Assembly: GCA_900540865.1 (NCBI GenBank)
Contig: UQHH01000001.1
Coordinates: 1 to 64,000, forward strand
Origin: an uncultured Oscillospiraceae bacterium
GTDB taxonomy: Bacteria > Bacillota > Clostridia > Oscillospirales > Acutalibacteraceae
Reading direction: 5' to 3'
Length of the DNA stretch: 64,000 nt
Of this stretch, positions 23,568-31,385 are shown one piece after another. Numbering within the stretch: position 1 is the first letter of the stretch; each line of letters starts with the position of its first letter. Under the pieces are notes generated by a model that was given only the letters and a program-made list of their open reading frames with translations, was not told where the DNA came from and searched no databases. Both the position numbers and the translations under genes were made by a program.

Positions 23568-24032
23568 TTAAAACCTGGAATTCTTGTAGTCGTATGGGAT
23601 GCTCGTCCCAACCACCACGTCTTCAATCTTCTCAATAATCAGCCAATCGTCCATATTGCCCTGATGGTCGAAATCGAGCGGCTCTATTTCGCGGACATCC
23701 TCGAATTCCACCAGGCAAAGGCATTTTTTATGCCAGCGTACCTTTTGTTTGTCAGATAAATTGAGCTTATGCTGGTTTTCTTCCAGCTTGTTTGTAATTT
23801 CCTCTTCGGAAAGCTTTACATAGTTTTCCACGTTCTTGACGACCGCCCGCGCCGATATTTTTGCCGTTCCCTTTTCCATAAAATAAAGCGTTTCCCCGGC
23901 AAAGACCCTGCTGTGCGGAATTTTCCTGCCCGCTGCGCCCCGCACAACCATCGTTTTTGTCCCGTTTAAAATTTTATCGAGGACCTTTTCGCCCTTTTTT
24001 CCTGTATTGTCGCAGTAAACCAAATGTACCAT
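23568..24032 (-). CDS. ASCH/PUA-like domain protein
   Basis: A small protein, about 154 residues from the ATG giving MVHLVYCDNTGKKGEKVLDK; an ATG nine codons upstream is also open. The order IL-NGTKTMVVRGAAGRKIPHS, VFAGETLYFMEKGTAKISAR and LVEFEDVREIEPLDF suggests a PUA-like beta-barrel of the ASCH group, which typically binds RNA or modified nucleotides. This is a fold-level guess from the pattern of strands. It is first in a two-gene unit with the DUF5131 protein. No known pathway can be named. Confidence 0.6.
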   Translation of the reverse strand: MVHLVYCDNTGKKGEKVLDKILNGTKTMVVRGAAGRKIPHSRVFAGETLYFMEKGTAKISARAVVKNVENYVKLSEEEITNKLEENQHKLNLSDKQKVRWHKKCLCLVEFEDVREIEPLDFDHQGNMDDWLIIEKIEDVVVGTSIPYDYKNSRF

Positions 24033-24100
24033 AGCTTTCACCCTTTCAAATTTGCCCATAAGAGCAGTAAAAACTTATAACAAGATATTTCAATGCTTAT

Positions 24101-24138
24101 GAAACGAAAAACGGGTGGGCAGGAAAACCTGTCCGCCC
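24101..24138 (-). terminator. Terminator after the alpha/beta hydrolase gene
   Basis: GGGTGGGCAGG (24113-24123) pairs with CCTGTCCGCCC (24128-24138) over AAAA, with two mismatched pairs; on the minus strand it is followed by GTTTTTCGTTT. The 190 bases between it and the hydrolase stop hold no supported gene. Confidence 0.65.
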
Positions 24139-24324
24139 AGTTTCGGGACGTTGTAAAGCAACATAAATTTTACATAATATATTATACCACTAAATCTGTA
24201 AAAATGAAAGTCTGACATTCCCTGCTCTCTTTTTGTTCTTGTTCCGTGAGCGATTTTAAAAACCATTGGGATGAGATAGAATACCGACAAAATTGCGGCT
24301 GCTTGATGAAGCAGGAATATCACC

Positions 24325-25071
24325 TTATATTTTACCAATGAAACGCAGTAATTTTTCTGTATATTTTTCGGAATGATTGAGGCTTAAGTCTCCGTGACAG
24401 TATCCCGGCAAAATTTCAAATGTTGAATCACTGATATTTTTGCTGATAAGCTCAGCGGATTTTTTCATGATTCTTTGTTCCTTGCCGCCGGCTAATACGA
24501 GTGTTTTTGACTGGCAGGAGGAAAGCGTACTTTTAATTTTATAATCAGAATTTGCCCGCAAAAAAGCTACCATGTCTTCTTTCCCGATGTTAGCGCTGTC
24601 TTTGAAGTAATCTTCAAAAAGCGGCTGCTTTATATGCAGGGAATTAAACTGCAATTTTGCAAACCAGCGCTTTTTAATCAACGGATAACACAGAGGAAAG
24701 CAGGATTTTATAAGTGACGCCGTTATTTTCATCGGCATAGCCAATGCGCTCTCTATTATGGCAAACCTACAGACAGCCTCTCTCTGCGACAACATTTCAA
24801 CCAATATTTGACCACCAAGAGAAAGTCCGCCGATGAAAAGAACCTGGCCGCCATAGGCTTCATCTATGTACTGTATTAGTTTTCTGGCATTTTCTTCTAT
24901 AGAGATAAATTCATGGTCACTTCCGCTGTGTCCATCCAATACAGGCACTAAAATATGAAATTTATCTTCCAGCAGTTTTGCTTCTTCTTTATAATTCCAA
25001 GGGGCAAGACCACCGCCATGAAGAAGCATGATAACGTCTTGATTTTCTTTTCCATATTCAACGACTCTCAT
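24325..25071 (-). CDS. Alpha/beta-hydrolase family protein
   Basis: Serine hydrolase of unknown substrate, about 248 residues. The oxyanion block VIMLLHGGGLAPWNY, the nucleophile elbow IGGLSLGGQIL (Ser in GLSLGG), and a likely catalytic His in ILPGYCHGDLSL are all present. The ATG at 25069-25071 follows GAGGG by eight bases; a TTG five codons earlier is unlikely. More AT-rich than the core genes and standing alone, so possibly acquired. Confidence 0.85.
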   Translation of the reverse strand: MRVVEYGKENQDVIMLLHGGGLAPWNYKEEAKLLEDKFHILVPVLDGHSGSDHEFISIEENARKLIQYIDEAYGGQVLFIGGLSLGGQILVEMLSQREAVCRFAIIESALAMPMKITASLIKSCFPLCYPLIKKRWFAKLQFNSLHIKQPLFEDYFKDSANIGKEDMVAFLRANSDYKIKSTLSSCQSKTLVLAGGKEQRIMKKSAELISKNISDSTFEILPGYCHGDLSLNHSEKYTEKLLRFIGKI

Positions 25072-25167
25072 TTTTGTTACCCTCAAACCCAGATTTATGG
25101 TTGTATTTCACTTTATAATATCAAAAAATTTTTTAAGGAAATCGTGATGATGACACGTATAAAAGAA

Positions 25168-25200
25168 CCGGCAGTGCGGTGCACTGCCGGCCTTATTGTT
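25168..25200. terminator. Terminator near the receiver-domain gene
   Basis: Perfect 10-bp stem CCGGCAGTGC / GCACTGCCGG (25168-25177 with 25181-25190) over a 3-base loop; T-rich on both sides. It lies just past the stop codon of the receiver gene. Confidence 0.75.
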
Positions 25201-25207
25201 TTATGGT

Positions 25208-25573
25208 TTATCCCGCCAGAACATGATTCACGACGGTGAGCAGCTTCTCTTCGTTGAAGGGCTTTAGTATGTAGCCCTTGGCGCCCATCGATAATGCTTC
25301 TTCCTTATGGATGTCCTCCGTTTGCGCGTAGACCATTACGACCTTTGTCTCAGGCGACGCCTGCAATACCTTCCGAAGTAAAGCGAGGTCTTCGCTTCCG
25401 GGGAGTGAACCGTCAAGAAGCACGAGCGTCGGGGCTTCGTTTTGAACGCAATCAAGCGCTTCCTGCGCGCTTGCGGCTTCGGCTGTGTCGGTAAAACCCG
25501 CGTTAACAAGCACGTTCTTCGTGAGCTTTCTGGGGAACGATAAATCATCGACCACCAAAATAGAACTGTTCAT
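25208..25573 (-). CDS. Stand-alone CheY-like receiver domain protein
   Basis: A single response-regulator receiver domain of 121 residues with no output domain. The acidic pair is Asp9-Asp10 in ILVVDDLSFPRK, the phospho-acceptor Asp is in TLVLLDGSLPG, and the conserved lysine is in GYILKPFNEEKL. The position that is normally Thr or Ser after the fourth strand is Tyr (VVMVYAQTED), which is unusual. No histidine kinase or chemotaxis gene is nearby. It is flanked by its own terminator. Confidence 0.88.
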   Translation of the reverse strand: MNSSILVVDDLSFPRKLTKNVLVNAGFTDTAEAASAQEALDCVQNEAPTLVLLDGSLPGSEDLALLRKVLQASPETKVVMVYAQTEDIHKEEALSMGAKGYILKPFNEEKLLTVVNHVLAG

Positions 25574-25771
25574 TTCCTTAATTTTTCATCTCCTTTCTGT
25601 GTCTTGCGGTTCGTCTTGATTATAACACAGCGGAGACTGGAGTACAACGGATTTCACAGAAAGTTCAAAATGATTTAACCGTTTTCCGGTAATCTGTTTT
25701 GATTCTGACAAAGTTGTAAGAAATGGAAAGAGCATGCGGCTTGCTGACGCGTAATTCTATTTTTTAAAGGC

Positions 25772-26839
25772 TTATACCTCAACCGTCCAGCCGTGGGTAT
25801 CCGCTACGCTTCCCCACTGTATCCCGGTTAGGTTATCATAAAGCTTCTGCGAAATTTCGCCGATTTTGCCGCCGTTGAACGTCATGACCTTATCGCCCCA
25901 TTTGAGCTCGCCAATCGGTGAGATTACGGCTGCCGTACCGGTGCCGAACGCTTCCTTCAGCCTGCCCTCGTCCGCGGCCTTTGCGACCTCGTCGATAGAA
26001 AGCGCGCGTTCTGTTACCTTGTAGCCCCAGGAGCGCAGCAGCTCGATGGAGGACATACGGGTGATGCCGGACAGGATAGAGCCCTGCAGCGCCGGTGTTA
26101 TAATTTCGTCGCCGATGACGAAGAACACGTTCATCGTGCCGACCTCTTCAATATACTTACGCTCCACGCCGTCAAGCCAGAGCACCTGGGTATAGCCCTG
26201 TTTTTCGCTTTCGTCCTGCGCCTTGAGGGACGCGGCGTAGTTGCCTGCCGTTTTAGTAAAGCCCATGCCGCCGCGAACCGCGCGGACATAGTTCTGCTCG
26301 ACATAAATGCGCACCGGGTCGAGCCCTTCGGGATAATACGCGCCGACAGGCGAACAGATAATGCAGAAAATCAGCTGGTTCGCCGGATGGACGCCGATAA
26401 ACGGGTCAACCGCAAAAATGAACGGGCGCAGGTAGAGCGACGTGCCTTCGGCGGTCGGAATCCAATCCTCTTCGATTTTTACGAGCTTTTTAACGGCTTC
26501 CACGCAGAACGCCTCGTCAATCAGCGGAATACAGAGCCTCTCGTTTGAAACATTGAGCCTTGCCATGTTCTTTTCCGGGCGGAATAAAAGCGTTTTGCCC
26601 TCTTTTGTCTTATAGGCCTTCATCCCCTCAAAGACCTCCTGCCCATAGTGCAGGCACATGGCGGCCGGGTCGAGCGCAATCGGGCCGTAGGGGACAATCC
26701 GCGCGTCGTGCCAGCCCTGTCCCTCGTCATAGTTCATCAGGAACATATGGTCGGTGAATATTTTGCCGAAGCCGAGCTTGCTTTCGTCCGTAGGCTTTTC
26801 CTTCGGTGTCTTGGTCAATTCCACTTTGATTTCCTGCAT
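25772..26839 (-). CDS. ilvE: Branched-chain amino acid aminotransferase
   Basis: PLP-dependent fold-type IV aminotransferase for the last step of Val, Leu and Ile synthesis. Length 355 and the blocks LHYGQEVFEGMKAYKTKEGK, YLRPFIFAVDPF, GFTKTAGNYAASL (with the PLP-binding lysine) and EVGTMNVFFVIGDEIITP match the longer bacterial BCAT type. It stands alone with its own promoter and no ilv neighbour. Confidence 0.95.
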   Translation of the reverse strand: MQEIKVELTKTPKEKPTDESKLGFGKIFTDHMFLMNYDEGQGWHDARIVPYGPIALDPAAMCLHYGQEVFEGMKAYKTKEGKTLLFRPEKNMARLNVSNERLCIPLIDEAFCVEAVKKLVKIEEDWIPTAEGTSLYLRPFIFAVDPFIGVHPANQLIFCIICSPVGAYYPEGLDPVRIYVEQNYVRAVRGGMGFTKTAGNYAASLKAQDESEKQGYTQVLWLDGVERKYIEEVGTMNVFFVIGDEIITPALQGSILSGITRMSSIELLRSWGYKVTERALSIDEVAKAADEGRLKEAFGTGTAAVISPIGELKWGDKVMTFNGGKIGEISQKLYDNLTGIQWGSVADTHGWTVEV

Positions 26840-26870
26840 CGTGATTCCCTCTCTCGATTAAATTGGTACT

Positions 26871-26899
26871 ATTTTACCATAGGAATGCTTCTTTTGCAA
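26871..26899 (-). promoter_or_regulatory. Sigma-A promoter of ilvE
   Basis: Minus-strand TTGCAA (26894-26899) and TAAAAT (26871-26876) are 17 bases apart, about 32 bases before the ilvE ATG. Confidence 0.6.
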
Positions 26900-26920
26900 T
26901 ATTGAGCCCTGCAAATTGCA

Positions 26921-27823
26921 TTACCCGTTTTGTATTGTTTTTGTGGAAATTTGTTCGATGAAACGCGCCATATCATCCGGTAAGGAGGCGAAAAGCTCCA
27001 TTTTTTTGCTGGTTACCGGATGCAGAAAGGACATCCGCTCACAGTGGAGCGCCTGCCTAGCTATATATTTCGTGCTTCCCCCATACATATCATCCCCCGC
27101 GAGCGGGTGGCCGAGATAAGCCATGTGGACGCGGATTTGGTGCGTTCTGCCTGTCTCGAGCGTAAACTGCGCAAGCGTATGGTTATGAAGGCCCGCAAGC
27201 GTTTTGTAGTGCGTAACAGCCCTCTGCCCGCCGTTTCCCGCTTCGCGCTCAATCGTATGCCCTTCTTTGACGCGAATCGGCGCGTCCACCGTGCCGCTGC
27301 CTGAAAAAACACCTTCGCACACGGCGGTATACCGCTTTTCCACGCCGGTTTTAAGGCGGTAAGCGCTGTATGGCTCCTTTGCCGTAAGTACCAGCCCGGT
27401 CGTGTTTTTATCGAGCCGGTTAAGCGGACGAAACGCATAGCTTTCCCCCCTGCTCCTCATATAAAACGAGACGGCGTTTGCAAGCGTATCCATTTCATGT
27501 CCGCAGGAGGTCGGGTGTACCGGCATGCCTGATGGCTTGTTTAGGACTAAAAGATGGGCGTCCTCATATACGACAGCAAGAGGCAGAGCGAACGGCTCTA
27601 CCGCGCAGTTTTCCTCCGGAAGCCTAAGCGTTACCATATCGCCCGCCGTCACCGGCTCAATAACACGCGCGTGCCTGCCGTTTCGTAAAATGCCGTTTTC
27701 CGTCTGCTTTAGCAAAACCATCAAGCGGGACGAAAGCCCGCAGCCGCGGCGCAGAAAGGCTTTGAGCATCGCGCCGTCAAATTCCGCGGGAACAGAAAAT
27801 GTTAATCGTTTTGAATCTTCCAC
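26921..27823 (-). CDS. RluA-family pseudouridine synthase
   Basis: Converts uridine to pseudouridine in rRNA or tRNA. The catalytic Asp lies in RPLNRLDKNTTGLVL; the blocks LLVLNKPSGMPVHPTS and LETGRTHQIRVHMAYLGHPL are family signatures. An S4-like N-terminal region (about residues 15-75) precedes the catalytic domain. Length 300. The start is GTG at 27821-27823, one base after the stop codon of the DUF1294 gene upstream, so the pair is coupled. Which uridine it targets cannot be told. Confidence 0.92.
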   Translation of the reverse strand: MEDSKRLTFSVPAEFDGAMLKAFLRRGCGLSSRLMVLLKQTENGILRNGRHARVIEPVTAGDMVTLRLPEENCAVEPFALPLAVVYEDAHLLVLNKPSGMPVHPTSCGHEMDTLANAVSFYMRSRGESYAFRPLNRLDKNTTGLVLTAKEPYSAYRLKTGVEKRYTAVCEGVFSGSGTVDAPIRVKEGHTIEREAGNGGQRAVTHYKTLAGLHNHTLAQFTLETGRTHQIRVHMAYLGHPLAGDDMYGGSTKYIARQALHCERMSFLHPVTSKKMELFASLPDDMARFIEQISTKTIQNG

Positions 27824-27824
27824 C

Positions 27825-28124
27825 TTACAGTCCCCACCCGTTCTGTGAAAGGTACAGGATGCCTGCCGCGGCGGCGGCTTCCAGGAAAAAAATCACGGGG
27901 ATGCCGAGCATAAATTTGAGCTTGCGCGTTTTGTGGTGAATCAGGCGCATGGTCAGGTACATGCCGATACTGCCGCCGAGCGCAGACAGGAGCAGCAGCG
28001 TGCTTTCCTTAATACGCCAGCGCCCGCGCTGCGCCTTGTTTTTATCCAATGCCGTTATCACAGCGGCTATGATATTGATTAGAAGCAGGTAGCCCGCAAG
28101 AAGCCACCAGATATTTTGCGGCAT
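27825..28124 (-). CDS. DUF1294 family membrane protein
   Basis: A 99-residue protein with about three membrane helices. The block KNKAQRGRWRIKESTLLLLS followed by ALGGSIGMYLTMRLIHHKTR is typical of DUF1294, a family of unknown function. I start at the ATG giving MPQNIWWLLAGYLLL, which follows GGCGGGAAAG; the longer open frame overlaps the promoter region of the divergent gene. It is the first gene of a two-gene unit with the pseudouridine synthase. Confidence 0.85.
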   Translation of the reverse strand: MPQNIWWLLAGYLLLINIIAAVITALDKNKAQRGRWRIKESTLLLLSALGGSIGMYLTMRLIHHKTRKLKFMLGIPVIFFLEAAAAAGILYLSQNGWGL

Positions 28125-28236
28125 TTCTTTCCCGCCTTTCGCATAAATCAAACGTAATTTTATTATAAATGAAAAGAAAGCGATTAGAAAACCAAGCCTG
28201 TTCCACGGGACGGCTCCAGGGAAAGGAAGGAATGTT

Positions 28237-29517
28237 ATGTCAGAAGGAAAACGCAGGTACGCCCCCATGGTGATTGCCGTCGTGCTGCTTCTCTGCGCGG
28301 TAGGCGCGTCCTATGTAACGCTGATGAACGAAAACGGGGGGAATCCGCCCGCAGCGCCTGTAAACGGGACAAACTCCGGCGGCGCCAGCGGCACGGACAA
28401 GTCGCACGAGGACAGCGCGTATGTAGAGCATGAAGGAGAGATGATGGCCGTATGGGTGCCGTATATGTCCCTGAGTGTTGAGGATAACCCTTCGCAGGAG
28501 GCGTTTGAGAAAAAATTTGATGAAATCATCAAAACGTCGAAAGAACACAATATGAATACGTTGATTGTACATGTACGCCCGTTCGGTGACGCGCTGTATC
28601 CGTCGGAATATTACCCATGGTCGCATATTTTGACGGGCACGCAGGGCAAGGACCCCGGCTACGACCCGTTGTCGTATATGGTGGAGGCCGCGCACAAGGC
28701 CGGGCTAGAGTTTCATGCGTGGATTAATCCCCTGCGCATCAAGGTGAGCGATACGCCGAAAAAGCTTTCAGACGACAACCCTTACACAAAATGGAAAAGC
28801 GATAAGGACAAGAGCGGGTATGTGCTCGACTGGGACGGCGATTTATACTTTAATCCCGCTTACCCGGAGGTACGCAAATACATCATTGAATCAGTCGGGG
28901 AAATCGTAAAAAATTATCCGGTTGACGGCATCCACTTTGACGATTATTTTTATCCGACGAGCGACGTCGATTACGACAAGGCTTCGTATGACGCCTATAC
29001 GGATAGCCTTGGAAAAGATACGACGCCGCTTACGCAGAACGCATGGCGCACGGCGAACATCAACGCGCTGGTATCCGGCGTTTACAGCGCCGTACATAAT
29101 TTGAGCAGCCATACCGTGTTCGGCATTTCACCGCAGGGCAACATCGACAACGACATCAGCATGGGCGCGGACGTTTATTCCTGGGGCAAGACCGCGGGGT
29201 ATGTCGATTACATCTGCCCGCAGATTTATGTAAGCTTCGACCATCCGCTGCTGCCCTACGACAGCACCGCGGACGAGTGGCGGCAGCTTGTCAAAAACGA
29301 CGCTGTGAAGCTCTATATCGGCCTTGCCGTCTACAAGGCGGGCAGCGACGCGGACGAGGGCTCCTGGGAGGGCTCGCAGGATATACTGCAAAAGGAAATC
29401 GAATATGGGCGCGAGCTCAAGGCGGACGGGTTTATGCTTTATTCCTACGACTACCTGGTAAACGACCAGACGAAGAAGGAAATCGAGAATGTCATGAAAA
29501 TCATCGAAACCGATTAG
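28237..29517 (+). CDS. Secreted GHL10/DUF187-type glycoside hydrolase-like protein
   Basis: A 426-residue extracytoplasmic protein with an N-terminal membrane anchor or uncleaved signal (residues 8-28), a Gly/Ser/Asn-rich linker, then a TIM-barrel-like domain of the DUF187 (GHL10) family. Hallmarks are MMAVWVPYMSL, TLIVHVRPFGDALYPSEYYP, FHAWINPLRI, PVDGIHFDDYFYPT and YVDYICPQIYVSF. Family members are thought to hydrolyse polysaccharides, possibly peptidoglycan-linked sugars, but the substrate is not settled. It converges on mtaB with a 4-base overlap of the 3' ends. Confidence 0.9.
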   Translation: MSEGKRRYAPMVIAVVLLLCAVGASYVTLMNENGGNPPAAPVNGTNSGGASGTDKSHEDSAYVEHEGEMMAVWVPYMSLSVEDNPSQEAFEKKFDEIIKTSKEHNMNTLIVHVRPFGDALYPSEYYPWSHILTGTQGKDPGYDPLSYMVEAAHKAGLEFHAWINPLRIKVSDTPKKLSDDNPYTKWKSDKDKSGYVLDWDGDLYFNPAYPEVRKYIIESVGEIVKNYPVDGIHFDDYFYPTSDVDYDKASYDAYTDSLGKDTTPLTQNAWRTANINALVSGVYSAVHNLSSHTVFGISPQGNIDNDISMGADVYSWGKTAGYVDYICPQIYVSFDHPLLPYDSTADEWRQLVKNDAVKLYIGLAVYKAGSDADEGSWEGSQDILQKEIEYGRELKADGFMLYSYDYLVNDQTKKEIENVMKIIETD

Positions 29518-30806
29518 GGAACCAGCTCGCAGGTACATTTGTCCTGTCCGGCGCCCGTAACGCGCACCATGCGCGCCTGCCCGCACAGGTCGTCCTGCGT
29601 CTTCAGGACAACAGGCGTGTAGTTTTTCGTATATCCCTCACAGAACCCGCCGTTTCGCTTCGTTTCAAACAAGACCTCTTCCACAAGGCCCGTTTGTTTA
29701 TTTAAAAAAGCAAACCGCGTGCGGTTTGTCAGGGCTATCATTTCTCTGGAGCGCTGTTCCTTTATTTCCGCGCTTATTTGGTCCGGCTCTTTGTCCGCCC
29801 TTGTGCCGGGCCGGCGGGAATAAGAAAACACATGTGCCTTTGCAAAGCCGATTTCCTGCGCAAAGGCCAGCGATTCCTCAAATTCCTCCTGTGTTTCTCC
29901 GGGGAAGCCGACCATAATGTCGGTGGTAATCGCCGCGTTAGGAAACGCCGCGCGCAGGTTATGGACGATTGTGCGGTACTGCTCCGGCGTATAGTGGCGG
30001 TTCATGCGTTTCAGCGTCCCCGCGCTGCCGCTTTGCAGCGAAAGATGGAACTGCGGGCACAGCTTTTTTTGTTTAGCCAGGCGCGCAATCATCGCTTCGT
30101 CCATTCGTTCCGGCTCCAGCGAGCCGAGCCGCACGCGCTCGATTCCATCAACCGCGCAGGCGGCTTCGACGGCGTCGCCCAAATCAAGCCCCCATTCCTG
30201 CCCAAAAGCCGAAAGGTTGATGCCGACGAGCACAACCTCCCTGTAGCCCTTTCCCGCAAGCTCCATGAGCTCTTTGTTGAGCTCTGAAAGCGGCTTGGAG
30301 CGCACGCGCCCGCGCGCGTACGGTATGATGCAGTAGGAGCAGAAGCGGTTGCAGCCATCTTCTATTTTAACAAAGGCCCGTGTGCGCTCATGGAACGCCT
30401 GGACCGACATGCTTTCAAAAGAGGTGTCGTTTTGATGCGGCTCGATTTGAAATACCGGCCTTCGCGTCTGCAAAAATTTTTCAACTGCCGGAAGGAGCTC
30501 TCCCCTGCATTTATTGCCGAGGACAATATCCGCCTCGCTGAACTGGTTCTTCCTCTCCGGGAACGCCTGGGGCATACAGCCCGTCAGGACGATAACACAG
30601 GCCGGGTTTTCACGCCGCGTCCTCCGTAGGAGCTTCATTGCTTTGCTGTCGCTTACCGATGTGACGGTGCAGGTATTGATGACGCACAGCTCCGGCCTTT
30701 CGGTAAGCGCCACAGGCGTGTGGCCTGCCTTGAGCAGCGCCTCGTGCATAACCTGCGATTCATATTGATTGACCTTGCAGCCAAGGGTAAGTATGGTGTA
30801 AGTCAT
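29514..30806 (-). CDS. mtaB: tRNA t6A37 methylthiotransferase MtaB
   Basis: Radical-SAM enzyme that adds a methylthio group to N6-threonylcarbamoyladenosine at tRNA position 37. N-terminal MTTase domain starts TYTILTLGCKVNQYESQ, with cysteines in GCKVNQ, INTCTVTSVSD and TGCMPQ; the radical-SAM CX3CX2C is in EDGCNRFCSYCIIPYARGR; a TRAM domain ends the protein. The ATG at 30804-30806 has AGGAGAATTCC before it, so the longer frame is not used. About 430 residues, normal length. Confidence 0.95.
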   Translation of the reverse strand: MTYTILTLGCKVNQYESQVMHEALLKAGHTPVALTERPELCVINTCTVTSVSDSKAMKLLRRTRRENPACVIVLTGCMPQAFPERKNQFSEADIVLGNKCRGELLPAVEKFLQTRRPVFQIEPHQNDTSFESMSVQAFHERTRAFVKIEDGCNRFCSYCIIPYARGRVRSKPLSELNKELMELAGKGYREVVLVGINLSAFGQEWGLDLGDAVEAACAVDGIERVRLGSLEPERMDEAMIARLAKQKKLCPQFHLSLQSGSAGTLKRMNRHYTPEQYRTIVHNLRAAFPNAAITTDIMVGFPGETQEEFEESLAFAQEIGFAKAHVFSYSRRPGTRADKEPDQISAEIKEQRSREMIALTNRTRFAFLNKQTGLVEEVLFETKRNGGFCEGYTKNYTPVVLKTQDDLCGQARMVRVTGAGQDKCTCELVP

Positions 30807-30922
30807 GGAATTCTCCTTTTTTGCGTTTTCCAGAAAAGTATATAGATTTGCTTTGTTTGTTATGAACAAAATATGAATGGGCGTGTGAAAAAGAAAACGC
30901 TATAAGTAACCGAAATCTTTTT

Positions 30923-30929
30923 TGTCGAA
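30923..30929. promoter_or_regulatory. Spo0A-box-like site upstream of the HPr-like gene
   Basis: TGTCGAA, a perfect match to the core 0A box, within TTTGTCGAAT, lies nine bases before the -35 box. A second near match, TGACGAA (30969-30975), lies just after the -10 box. Seven-base motifs arise by chance, so this is tentative. Confidence 0.35.
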
Positions 30930-30937
30930 TATTAGGA

Positions 30938-30966
30938 TTGACCTTCTGCGGGCACAGTGGTACTAT
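30938..30966 (+). promoter_or_regulatory. Sigma-A promoter of the HPr-like gene
   Basis: TTGACC (30938-30943) and TACTAT (30961-30966) are 17 bases apart, 40 bases before the ATG at 31006. Confidence 0.6.
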
Positions 30967-31005
30967 AGTGACGAAATATAATTGTATAGTTGGGGGAAGA
31001 TCAAA

Positions 31006-31251
31006 ATGTACAGCACAACGATCGCAATTCCGAATTTGGAAGCGGCAAAGCAGTTTGTAAACATTTCGAGCAAATATCTGAACTATGCCATGAGCCTGAA
31101 ATGCGATAACTATATCATCGACGCACATTCCATTATGGGCATTTTAAGCCTCGACATGACCAAGCCGATTACGCTTGAGACGCAGGAAAACTTGCCGAAA
31201 GAGTTTTTAACCGACATCGCCCCGTTCCAGAATGCCCTGGCGAACGCCTGA
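31006..31251 (+). CDS. HPr-like protein without the phospho-histidine
   Basis: An 81-residue protein that fits the HPr fold: a first strand STTIAIPNL, a helix EAAKQFVNISSKYL, then MSLKCDNYIIDAHSIMGILSL, which matches the HPr core (…KSIMGVMSL) and its regulatory Ser region. The catalytic His15 of true HPr is absent: the helix start reads AAKQFVN instead of GLHARPA. It therefore cannot pass phosphate in the PTS in the usual way and may be a regulatory or structural relative. GGGGGAAG precedes the ATG. Monocistronic, followed by a strong terminator and then the convergent amylase gene. Confidence 0.72.
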   Translation: MYSTTIAIPNLEAAKQFVNISSKYLNYAMSLKCDNYIIDAHSIMGILSLDMTKPITLETQENLPKEFLTDIAPFQNALANA

Positions 31252-31300
31252 GGTCTTATAAGAGTATAAAAGCACGAAAACAAAATGTCAAGAAACGCGC

Positions 31301-31332
31301 AAAGCGGACAGCTATGCTGTCCGCTTTTTTTA
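31301..31332 (+). terminator. Terminator of the HPr-like gene
   Basis: AAAGCGGACAGC (31301-31312) pairs perfectly with GCTGTCCGCTTT (31316-31327) over TAT and is followed by a T run. Confidence 0.85.
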
Positions 31333-31340
31333 ATATTAGT

Positions 31341-31373
31341 AAAAGAGCCTTCCGTAAACGGAAGGCTCTTTTT
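31341..31373. terminator. Terminator of the larger amylase gene (bidirectional)
   Basis: A 15-bp perfect stem AAAAGAGCCTTCCGT with its complement around a 2-base loop. A/T ends make it work on both strands; it lies 13 bases past the amylase stop codon. Confidence 0.85.
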
Positions 31374-31385
31374 AGCAAACGCTGA

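Noticed and set aside
24090..24338. 82-codon minus-strand open frame after the alpha/beta hydrolase
   Set aside because: It overlaps the hydrolase end, runs through the terminator hairpin and shows no conserved pattern.
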